Source of the DNA: Kiritimatiellota bacterium
GTDB lineage: Bacteria > Verrucomicrobiota > Kiritimatiellia > RFP12 > UBA1067
Assembly: GCA_009777165.1 (NCBI GenBank)
Contig: WRML01000137.1
Coordinates: 1 to 6,393 of the forward strand
Direction of reading: 5' to 3'
DNA length: 6,393 nucleotides
Part shown: piece by piece, positions 1 to 5,403 of the stretch
Layout: each line of letters begins with the position of its first letter
Position numbering within the stretch: the stretch's first letter is position 1
Position numbers and translations under genes: made by a program
Notes under the pieces: model-generated
Told to the model about the DNA's origin: nothing
The model's database searches: none
The model's input: only the letters and a program-made list of their open reading frames with translations

Positions 1-1
1 G

Positions 2-2056
2 GCGGTCGGGATGCAGGCCGCGTGGCTCCCGGGGTACCCGCTGCCGGGCGGCGCGCTGGACATGTTCGGCTCGACGAACCTGTCCGGCTCGGGATGGGTG
101 CACCTGGGCACGCAGGCCCTGACCCCCCAGGAGCTCGCGGCGGGGGGGGCGGCGCTCGCCGCGGACCTGTCGGGCAGGGGGCCCGGATGGGCGGGGAGGG
201 GGTTCTTCTCCGCCGCCAACCTCGTGGACTCCAACCGCGATGGAATCACGGACGCGTATGCGCGTCTGGTGCTGGGGGTGGACCCCCACGTGTTCAGCAC
301 GGCCGGGGACGGCATGAGCGACGCGTGGAAGCGGGCGCACGGCATCCCCGTCGACCTCTGGCTCGACCCGGAGGGGGATGAGGACCAGGACGGGCTGACG
401 AACTGGGAGGAATACCTGAACGGCAGCGACCCGTTCAGCCCGGACACGGACGGCGACGGCGCGTGGGATTTTTGGGAGGTGGCGCAGGGGTCCGACCCGA
501 ACGACCCCTCCGACCTGGGCCTCCCCCCGGACGACGTCAAGGACGTGTGGTTCAACATCTACTCGGGGCACGTGTCGTGGGAGATGACGCTCAAGGGCGC
601 CTCGGGCAGCGACGCGCGCACGCTCAAGATCGCCGCGCCGATGGTCTACTCCTACGGCATCGAGAACATCCACGCCAAGCTCCGCCTGGGCAACTCCTAC
701 CGTGTCTCGATGCGCTGGCTGGCGTCCGGCTCCGCCTTCCCCGCCGTCACCTACTACTGCTGGTGCGCGGGGTTCCTCAACCAGCCGGGCTACATGACCT
801 ACCCGAACTACTCGGAGGAGCGCCTCCCCGTCGCCGAGACGGTCTCGGGGGTTTTCGACTGGCAGACCCCGCCCTTCGGGTGGTACATCGAGAACGCGGA
901 CGGGCTGTTCACCTCGCACACCCACAAGGAGGTGGTGGACAACGGCGGCGGCGGCAGGGGCCCCGGCGACCCTTACGTCCCCCTCGCCCAGCGCCTCGAC
1001 GCGACCCTGCACATGCTGAAGTTCACCTTCGTCACGCCCGCGGGGAACCCCGCCACCGAACCCAGCGACTCGGGCGCCGGCCAGAACCAGTTCACCTACT
1101 CGGCGTATGACAACCCAAGCATACTCACCATAAAACTGCAAGTCAAGGTTGACCCGCCCGATCTGGCGTTCAAAATCGTGCAGGACTGCAAGTTCGAGGT
1201 GGACGGCGTCGGCAGTTCCTACATGACGTGGGGTCCTGCAAATCCGGGCGGCATGCCTATCCCAGAAGGCGTCGGCAGGCTGACCGCCACCGCCGAGTTT
1301 ACGGGCCTGCCCAAGTTCAACAGCGACTTCGGGTGGAAGACCGCCAAGCTCAAATACAAAGGCATGGTTATGGCGACCGCCCCCTACGGTGTGTTCTTCC
1401 CAAAGGATACGATGAACCGTACCCCCTACGGCGGAATACCGGAAGAGGCGTCCACCCCGAACTGGTTTTACTACTGGAAGGACGGTAATGTCTGCGGCAT
1501 TCCCAACAATTGCGAGTATATTAAGGATCAGACCTTTGAAAATATCTTTGGTGCTACGACCCCCGAATACAGTTCCGACATCTACCTTGGGAAGAAAGCC
1601 GCCACTGAGCGTGGTGCACCCATAACATTCCACGCCCACACGGATGTCCCCCTGTTCCCGGCGATAAACTACCCGCCCGTCACGACAGGAAGCAACAGCA
1701 AGGGTATCCTGTTTCTGGCGGAAGTCATCCGTCACGAATGGTATCATCTCGACATCTATTCGCAATACAGGAGTTCGCTGGGCATGCAAACCCTGTATCC
1801 CGATAAGGACGGAGATGGCATACCTGACACGCTGGAGATGGCAGGGTTCATGGACGTTTTCAGCGCCACGAACCACCCTGACACGTACAAGCTCGATATT
1901 CGTTTGCCTGGCTATGGTTATGACAAAATAGGTGACGAGGAGATTCGCTGTCGACTGAATGCGGTAAACCTGACCGTCCAGATTTACCCTGAACGGGACT
2001 GGGCAAACCCGGGATGCCAGCACAAAAACCAGTATGGCCCGAAGGTCGGCCAATAG
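2..2056 (+). CDS. Large secreted HExxH metallopeptidase-like protein with TSP3-type calcium loops (5'-partial)
   Basis: The frame is open from base 2 with no stop before it. The ATG at 11 has no ribosome binding site and sits inside what looks like an internal domain, so the true start is probably upstream of the window. Numbering from base 2, residues ~76-156 hold three calcium-loop-like motifs (DSNRDGITD, DEDQDGLTN, DTDGDGAWD), as in thrombospondin type 3 repeats. Residues ~180-560 look beta-rich and aromatic-rich and are unassigned. HEWYH at 578-582 matches the HExxH zinc-peptidase signature. It is followed by another calcium loop (DKDGDGIPD, 601-609), an acidic DEE (645-647) that could supply a third zinc ligand, and a DWANPGC… tail. 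Likely role: an exported, calcium-stabilised zinc peptidase. The substrate is unknown. The G+C content falls sharply after ~1105 within the same frame, as if the C-terminal module had a separate history. The stop overlaps the ribosome binding site of the next gene, so the two are probably co-transcribed and translationally coupled. Confidence 0.8.
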   Translation, partial: AVGMQAAWLPGYPLPGGALDMFGSTNLSGSGWVHLGTQALTPQELAAGGAALAADLSGRGPGWAGRGFFSAANLVDSNRDGITDAYARLVLGVDPHVFSTAGDGMSDAWKRAHGIPVDLWLDPEGDEDQDGLTNWEEYLNGSDPFSPDTDGDGAWDFWEVAQGSDPNDPSDLGLPPDDVKDVWFNIYSGHVSWEMTLKGASGSDARTLKIAAPMVYSYGIENIHAKLRLGNSYRVSMRWLASGSAFPAVTYYCWCAGFLNQPGYMTYPNYSEERLPVAETVSGVFDWQTPPFGWYIENADGLFTSHTHKEVVDNGGGGRGPGDPYVPLAQRLDATLHMLKFTFVTPAGNPATEPSDSGAGQNQFTYSAYDNPSILTIKLQVKVDPPDLAFKIVQDCKFEVDGVGSSYMTWGPANPGGMPIPEGVGRLTATAEFTGLPKFNSDFGWKTAKLKYKGMVMATAPYGVFFPKDTMNRTPYGGIPEEASTPNWFYYWKDGNVCGIPNNCEYIKDQTFENIFGATTPEYSSDIYLGKKAATERGAPITFHAHTDVPLFPAINYPPVTTGSNSKGILFLAEVIRHEWYHLDIYSQYRSSLGMQTLYPDKDGDGIPDTLEMAGFMDVFSATNHPDTYKLDIRLPGYGYDKIGDEEIRCRLNAVNLTVQIYPERDWANPGCQHKNQYGPKVGQ
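227..469 (+). other. Thrombospondin type 3-like calcium-binding loops
   Basis: Three D-x-(D/N)-x-D-G motifs occur in frame at 227-253, 377-403 and 443-469. Each is followed by a short acidic/aromatic helix (AYARL, NWEEYLNGSDP, WEVAQGSDP). The spacing and the trailing 'GSDP' are typical of TSP3-like repeats in bacterial secreted proteins, which bind calcium and act as stiff spacers. A degenerate fourth unit (GDGMSDAWKRAHG, ~307-345) lies between the first two but lacks the leading D-x-D. Confidence 0.75.
1733..1747 (+). other. HExxH zinc-binding motif (HEWYH)
   Basis: In frame, codons cac-gaa-tgg-tat-cat give H-E-W-Y-H, preceded by the hydrophobic helix-like stretch GILFLAEVIR as expected for a zincin active-site helix. 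The metzincin extension (HxxGxxH) is absent. A later D-E-E at 1934-1942, about 64 residues downstream, is the best visible candidate for a gluzincin-type glutamate ligand, with a calcium loop inserted between. The zinc motif is seen directly; the catalytic assignment is inferred. Confidence 0.6.
2003..2056 (+). repeat. Tail repeat copy 1 (functional 3' end of the metallopeptidase gene)
   Basis: This copy encodes A-N-P-G-C-Q-H-K-N-Q-Y-G-P-K-V-G-Q followed by TAG and is the real C-terminus of the first gene. The same coding string recurs at 2955-2999, 3732-3785 and 5348-5383, each time just upstream of a paralogous anchor gene. This copy is the reference for the array. Confidence 0.9.
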
Positions 2057-2060
2057 GAGG
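2055..2060 (+). promoter_or_regulatory. Shine-Dalgarno sequence of the first paralog
   Basis: AGGAGG lies 7 bases before the ATG at 2068 and overlaps the TAG stop of the metallopeptidase gene (2054-2056). It fixes the start at 2068 rather than at the upstream in-frame ATG at 2014, which lies inside the peptidase tail. It also implies coupled translation of the two genes. Confidence 0.85.
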
Positions 2061-2067
2061 AACAGAG

Positions 2068-2952
2068 ATGAAAAAGTGTGTTGTGAGGGTTGTTCTGGCA
2101 TTGGCTGTCAATAGCGTGCTGGGAATGGACGGGATTGAGTATCTGAAACAAGGTAATTGGGCCGATGTCGTTTCCGTCACATCCACGAACCTGACGCTTA
2201 AAATCAAAAACGATTATTTTTATATCTCCCAAGATGACTCGAACCGTAAAGTGCTTGAAGAAGCCAAGACGAACGTGTGGGCGCAACTGGGACGTTGGTC
2301 GAGCGAATTCAAGGAAAAGGGTGAAACGCTTGTCCTGACCCCGGATCAAGGAACACGGTTTTCGGAAGATCATGGCAGAGTAACATTTAAGCCTGTCTCC
2401 TTTAAGAGCCAGCATAAGGGGTTCAGGGTTACGAGTACGGGTATTGGCGCGGGTTCTTATAAAAGGACGCCTGACATCATGTACATTGTCCTGAGTGACA
2501 CCCCGATGGAGGCGGGCGAGGACGATGTGGAGATGGTGATGGACAACGGGGAATGGGTGAATGCGGAGGACTCGAAAAGCCTGACCGTCGAGAAACTGGG
2601 CTGGGTTGCTGAACTGTACATTGCGCGGGCAGAAGCGATCAGGCAGAATCCGGCAGAGATGGCGAGGATATTCGGCAACCCCGAATCCGCAAGAATCTGG
2701 AATGCGTTAGTGGAGAATGGGTTGATCAAGACGAACGCAGAACCCCTGCCCGCCATCGGGGAGGATCGGGGTGCATCGCATACGCCCGGGGGCGGCGCAA
2801 CAACAGCCCCTGTTGCCGCACCGGTCGGGCAGACCCCAAACGCGCCTACCGCAAACAACCCCGCGCCGTGGAAGCTGCCGTTGCTCATCGGTGCCCTCGC
2901 CGTCGGCGGTGTGGCGGGATGGCGGTATTTGAGGAAGCGGAAACAGATATGA
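2068..2952 (+). CDS. Secreted, membrane-anchored single-domain paralog 1 (presumed cognate partner of the metallopeptidase)
   Basis: This is a 294-residue protein of a family I do not recognise. Residues 1-19 form a signal peptide (basic MKK, hydrophobic core, ending SVLG before MDGIEYL). Residues ~22-155 carry the family domain: VTSTNLTLKI, ETLVLTP (86-92), VSFKSQHKGF (110-119), YIVLSDTP (139-146), then GEDDVEMV. Residues 191-223 form a helical NP-rich segment ending NGLIKTN, shared with the last paralog. A Pro/Ala/Gly-rich linker leads to one membrane segment (~270-288) and a basic tail, RKRKQI. The expected topology is domain outside, tail in the cytoplasm. Only 11 bases separate it from the peptidase gene. 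By position it is the best candidate to inhibit, tether or otherwise partner that peptidase; this is inference. Its anchor differs in sequence from the RRKSKN-type anchor of the other three. Confidence 0.85.
   Translation: MKKCVVRVVLALAVNSVLGMDGIEYLKQGNWADVVSVTSTNLTLKIKNDYFYISQDDSNRKVLEEAKTNVWAQLGRWSSEFKEKGETLVLTPDQGTRFSEDHGRVTFKPVSFKSQHKGFRVTSTGIGAGSYKRTPDIMYIVLSDTPMEAGEDDVEMVMDNGEWVNAEDSKSLTVEKLGWVAELYIARAEAIRQNPAEMARIFGNPESARIWNALVENGLIKTNAEPLPAIGEDRGASHTPGGGATTAPVAAPVGQTPNAPTANNPAPWKLPLLIGALAVGGVAGWRYLRKRKQI
2638..2736 (+). other. NP-rich helical segment of paralog 1
   Basis: These 33 codons begin IRQNPAEMARIFGNPESAR and end WNALVENGLIKTN. They align without gaps to 33 codons of the last paralog (5920-6018). 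The NP…M…NP/DP…W pattern loosely resembles STI1/DP-type helical repeats, but that resemblance is weak. The middle two paralogs lack the full segment. Confidence 0.5.
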
Positions 2953-2954
2953 GA

Positions 2955-2999
2955 GGCCCGGGATGCCAGCACAAGAACCAGTACGGTCCACTGCCATGA
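2955..2999 (+). repeat. Tail repeat copy 2 (stranded peptidase 3' end)
   Basis: Read in frame this gives G-P-G-C-Q-H-K-N-Q-Y-G-P-L-P followed by TGA at 2997-2999. It starts 2 bases after the stop of paralog 1 and ends 10 bases before the ribosome binding site of paralog 2. Compared with copy 1, the core differs only at third codon positions (Lys aag, Tyr tac, Gly ggt, Pro cca). No start codon serves this frame, so it is a remnant, not a gene. Confidence 0.85.
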
Positions 3000-3008
3000 G
3001 GAAAAGTA

Positions 3009-3016
3009 GAGGAGGG
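3009..3016 (+). promoter_or_regulatory. Shine-Dalgarno sequence of paralog 2
   Basis: GAGGAGGG lies 7 bases before the ATG at 3024. It is a strong site and supports that start. Confidence 0.8.
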
Positions 3017-3023
3017 AAACGGC

Positions 3024-3689
3024 ATGAGAAAACAATGTGTCATCGGTGCCATTGGTGCTTCAGTTGTCAGTATTGCGCAGGGGATGTATGAAGTCGAGAC
3101 GTTAAGAGGTGGCTGTGTTGAGGCCGCTTTTGCCACGCCAACGAATCTGGTTATCAAGCTCAATTCGCTCGCGAGTGGCTTCTATCTTGAGACATTGGAA
3201 ACGGATACGCCTCTGTCCGTAGACGGCAGGGAGATACTTCCAGCCCCAAGTGATGTCAAGCGGTCGCGTCGGTTAAGCGGAAACGAAACCCTGGTTCTGA
3301 CCCCAGACAGGAAGACAATCCTTAGTGAGCGTCATTCGTCATGGTTTTTTACACCAGTGTTATTGAAAAACAAACACAAAGGCTTCAGGGTCTTTGTGGT
3401 GAATTCTGATTTTGGAGGTTGGAGGACAAACGATATTACGTATGTTGCCTTGCGCGAAACGCCCGTACAGGTGGGGGCAGGGGATGTGAAAAAGTTAATC
3501 GTCATTCCTACCTCGCCTGACCCTGATGACCTCTTTTGGCCATATGCCCAGGAGATGGCGAACGAGACCAAAATTAGGGCAGGCGTGACACAGGCATCTC
3601 AACCCAACCGCCTCTGGCTTTACGTCGGTATTTCGTTCTGTGTCCTCCTCGCCATCCTCTACTTCATACGGAGGAAATCGAAAAACTAA
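3024..3689 (+). CDS. Secreted, membrane-anchored single-domain paralog 2
   Basis: This 221-residue member belongs to the same unrecognised family. A signal peptide (residues 1-20, ending SIAQG before MYEVETL) is followed by one family domain: TPTNLVIKL, ETLVLTP (88-94), KNKHKGF (115-121), YVALRETP and VGAGDV. The long NP-rich helical segment of paralogs 1 and 4 is reduced to a short stretch (FWPYAQEMANETKI). A QPNRLW motif leads directly into the membrane segment (196-214) and the basic RRKSKN end. The expected topology is domain outside with a basic cytoplasmic tail. It sits 71 bases after paralog 1, with tail repeat copy 2 between them. Its anchor-coding 3' end is very similar at DNA level to those of the next two genes, while its domain is divergent. 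A stranded older partner gene is my reading. Confidence 0.8.
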   Translation: MRKQCVIGAIGASVVSIAQGMYEVETLRGGCVEAAFATPTNLVIKLNSLASGFYLETLETDTPLSVDGREILPAPSDVKRSRRLSGNETLVLTPDRKTILSERHSSWFFTPVLLKNKHKGFRVFVVNSDFGGWRTNDITYVALRETPVQVGAGDVKKLIVIPTSPDPDDLFWPYAQEMANETKIRAGVTQASQPNRLWLYVGISFCVLLAILYFIRRKSKN

Positions 3690-3785
3690 AAACTGAAAAC
3701 TTCGAGTGCGGGTTTATCCGCATCCGTCTGGGCGAACCCGGGATGCCAGCACAAGAACCAGTATGGTCCAACAGCGGGTCAATAG
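3605..3785 (+). repeat. Shared 3' block, copy A (anchor codons, spacer hairpin, tail repeat)
   Basis: From the Pro-Asn-Arg-Leu-Trp codons of paralog 2 through its stop, the 'actgaaaacttcg' spacer, a 'gggtttatccgca' hairpin and tail repeat copy 3, this stretch aligns with 5215-5383 after the third paralog. The coding domains on either side are far more divergent. The block therefore looks like a recombination or gene-conversion unit rather than part of a simple whole-gene duplication. Confidence 0.7.
3732..3785 (+). repeat. Tail repeat copy 3 (stranded peptidase 3' end)
   Basis: In frame this gives A-N-P-G-C-Q-H-K-N-Q-Y-G-P-T-A-G-Q followed by TAG, the same length as the real tail (copy 1). 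Compared with copy 1, five of the first thirteen codons or the final Gly differ only at the third base (Ala, Lys, Gly, Pro, Gly); the only replaced residues are K-V to T-A. The codon before it is Trp in both. This is the pattern of a once-translated homologous gene end. Confidence 0.88.
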
Positions 3786-3801
3786 AAAAGGGCAGACAGG
3801 A

Positions 3802-3807
3802 AAGGAG
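3802..3807 (+). promoter_or_regulatory. Shine-Dalgarno sequence of paralog 3
   Basis: AAGGAG lies 6 bases before the ATG at 3814 and fixes the start. Confidence 0.8.
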
Positions 3808-3813
3808 TAAGTT

Positions 3814-5115
3814 ATGAAAAAGAAGAGTTACATGGTTTTAACCCTCGCGTTGCTTGCGGGCACTATGTGGGGCGAGGACACGGTGGAATGGTTAAAGCGA
3901 CTCAGGGATGTTGATGCCGTTGAGATCACGTCAACGAATGTGCTCATTCGTTTCAAGACATCTGGGCTTTGTATTATGCGAGACTATAATCCGCTAAGAT
4001 GGGGCAACAGCGCAGTTCCAATCCGCAGAACCGAACGCGATGTGCCACTGATCCTAACGACTGACGAAAAGAGCGTAACGCTTGTCGGCAAGGATTTCGG
4101 AACACTCATTTTCGAGCCGGCCGCCTTTAAAAACCAACAGAAGGGGTTCAGGGTCAGTACGACCAAGTACGTGGGTGTTCTCCCTTTCGGGAGTAGAGTC
4201 CCGGATAAGGTCATGTATCTTGCTTTGAGCGACACGCCGATACAGGTGGGCGAGGAAGACTTTGAGGGAACAATCTGGATTCCAAAGCGGGAGGATGGAG
4301 TTCAGTTTTTGGAACGTCTCCCCTGGATTGAGGCTTCCGTGACATCAGCCGGCTTGACTCTCAAATTGGAGTTACCCGATCCTTTTGTTGAGCAGGGCGG
4401 CATAAGACGCCATTGGTCTGTTGAAGAAATGAAAGGCTATAAATACGTGGCCTTGGCCTCTGGCCAAGATGCCAAACTTGCGTATGAACGTCCTGGGGGC
4501 ACATATCATATCACCTTCGAGCCCGTCTCATTCAAAAATCAGCTAGAGGGGTTTAAGATTACAGCAATAACTGACAGTAGGGCCATCGGCAATAAAGTAA
4601 CCACCAACGCCGCGTACATCGCGTTGAGCGACACCTCCGTAAGGGTGGGGGAGATCGACGTTGCGGGCGTTGACGAAGCAGCCGTGATTCGAAGGGAGAA
4701 ACAGGAGGCGGAAGCGAAAGAGCGGGCGGACAAAGTCAGGATCTTTTTGGGGAACACTGGTTTTTTCGACTCTATTTTAGGGACATCCACCAATTTGAGC
4801 CTTCAGCTTTCTCGGGAAAACGTGACTGTCGAACAAAACGGAAAAAGCCGCCAATCTTCCGAATACATAGCCAACCGAGAGAGGCTGATTTTGACCCCCT
4901 CGCAGGAGACAAGGCTTGTGTACGAGCAGAATGGAATCGTAACTACGCTTGCGTTTACGCCGGTTTCATTAAAAAACCAGCAGAAAGGCTTCAAGTTTAC
5001 GGTATCCAGTTACAACCGTTCCTTTGACCGCAAGGAGGTGCTTTGTACTGCATATATCGCTTTGGGCGATACTCCTATGCTGGTGGGCAAGGAAGACGTG
5101 CTGGAAATAATGTGA
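3814..5115 (+). CDS. Secreted three-domain paralog 3, cut from its membrane anchor by an in-frame TGA
   Basis: This is 433 residues as read, in the same unrecognised family but with three tandem domain copies. A signal peptide (1-20, ending GTMWG before EDTVEWL) is followed by domain 1 (~21-153, FKNQQKGFRV at 105-114), domain 2 (~154-287, FKNQLEGFKI at 240-249) and domain 3 (~305-433, LKNQQKGFKF at 386-395). Each ends in a YIALSDTP/YIALGDTP-like strand and a VG(E/K)xDV turn. A charged helix (REKQEAEAKERADKV) precedes domain 3. The frame stops at TGA 5113-5115, but the next 60 codons stay open in the same frame and encode the linker and anchor seen in the relatives. The product is therefore a soluble exported form, a recent loss of anchoring, a readthrough product, or a sequencing error. 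Tail repeat copy 3 lies upstream. Confidence 0.8.
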   Translation: MKKKSYMVLTLALLAGTMWGEDTVEWLKRLRDVDAVEITSTNVLIRFKTSGLCIMRDYNPLRWGNSAVPIRRTERDVPLILTTDEKSVTLVGKDFGTLIFEPAAFKNQQKGFRVSTTKYVGVLPFGSRVPDKVMYLALSDTPIQVGEEDFEGTIWIPKREDGVQFLERLPWIEASVTSAGLTLKLELPDPFVEQGGIRRHWSVEEMKGYKYVALASGQDAKLAYERPGGTYHITFEPVSFKNQLEGFKITAITDSRAIGNKVTTNAAYIALSDTSVRVGEIDVAGVDEAAVIRREKQEAEAKERADKVRIFLGNTGFFDSILGTSTNLSLQLSRENVTVEQNGKSRQSSEYIANRERLILTPSQETRLVYEQNGIVTTLAFTPVSLKNQQKGFKFTVSSYNRSFDRKEVLCTAYIALGDTPMLVGKEDVLEIM

Positions 5116-5298
5116 GGTGAAGAGGATGGAGACGACATGGAGGCCGTGGCCGTGACGCCAATGCCCGAGCCAGCCCAATCGGCAATAGGAAATGGCAGGG
5201 TTGCAGTGCCCCAGCCCAACCGCCTCTGGCGTTACGCCGTCATCCCCCTCGGCCTCCTCGCCATCCTCTACTTCATACGGAGGGAATCGAAAAACTAA
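5116..5298 (+). pseudogene. Anchor segment of paralog 3 beyond an in-frame TGA
   Basis: Continuing in the frame of 3814-5115 past the TGA, there are 60 open codons. They hold an acidic linker (GEEDGDDMEAVAV), a Pro-rich stretch, then PNRLW, a hydrophobic segment and RRESKN before TAA at 5296-5298. This is the same anchor found in paralogs 2 and 4. No frameshift is needed, only one codon change. An ATG at 5137 could in principle restart translation, but it has only a poor, distant purine-rich site and no signal peptide would follow. Readthrough would give a 494-residue protein. Confidence 0.7.
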
Positions 5299-5383
5299 AA
5301 GCTGGCAACTGAAAACTTCGGGTACGGGTTTATCCGCACCTGGCCAAGCGAACCCGGGATGCCAGCACAAGAATCAAAGGTAA
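5215..5383 (+). repeat. Shared 3' block, copy B
   Basis: Anchor codons (5221-5298), the 'actgaaaacttcg' spacer, the 'gggtttatccgca' hairpin and tail repeat copy 4 follow in the same order as in copy A (3605-3785). The anchor codons are also nearly identical to those of paralog 4 at 6145-6222, where the block ends without a tail repeat. Confidence 0.7.
5348..5383 (+). repeat. Tail repeat copy 4 (stranded, shortened peptidase 3' end)
   Basis: In frame this gives A-N-P-G-C-Q-H-K-N-Q-R followed by TAA at 5381-5383. The match breaks after K-N-Q, so it is the most eroded copy. Its Asn (aat) and Gln (caa) codons are synonymous variants of the other copies. It is the last copy in the array. Confidence 0.8.
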
Positions 5384-5389
5384 ACCCGT

Positions 5390-5394
5390 AAGGA
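5390..5394 (+). promoter_or_regulatory. Shine-Dalgarno sequence deciding the start of paralog 4
   Basis: AAGGA is 9 bases before the ATG at 5404 but only 3 before the ATG at 5398. The usual spacing, and the M-(K/R)-K opening of the other paralogs, both favour 5404. Confidence 0.6.
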
Positions 5395-5403
5395 AAAATG
5401 AAC

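Noticed and set aside
2014..2067. Upstream in-frame ATG that would extend paralog 1 by 18 residues (starting MPAQKPVW)
   Set aside because: It lies inside the peptidase tail, has no ribosome binding site, and would place a non-hydrophobic extension before a clean signal peptide. The strong AGGAGG at 2055-2060 points to 2068.
2457..3035. Long minus-strand frames over paralogs 1 and 2, and similar ones elsewhere
   Set aside because: They are antisense shadows with low-complexity composition and no ribosome binding sites, lying opposite genes with clear signal peptides, conserved motifs and anchors.
3742..3817. Small frame starting at the ATG inside tail repeat copy 3 and ending in an ATGA overlap with paralog 3
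   Set aside because: The silent substitutions among repeat copies preserve the other frame (N-P-G-C…), and in this frame they change residues. There is also no ribosome binding site, so I do not call a leader peptide.
5113..5160. Selenocysteine insertion at the TGA
   Set aside because: Related proteins carry no Cys at this place, the TGA lies in a flexible acidic linker rather than an active site, and no clear bacterial SECIS-like hairpin follows.
5192..5383. 63-codon frame covering the anchor region of paralog 3 and tail repeat copy 4
   Set aside because: Its first part is a shifted frame over the anchor codons, which clearly read as the membrane segment in the paralog frame. Its end only happens to coincide with the stranded tail.
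2003..5383. CRISPR array or integron-type attachment sites for the regularly placed repeats
   Set aside because: The repeats are coding in one frame, vary silently, lie hundreds to more than a thousand bases apart with whole genes between them, and no integrase or Cas gene is visible. A recombination role is still possible, but not as a CRISPR.
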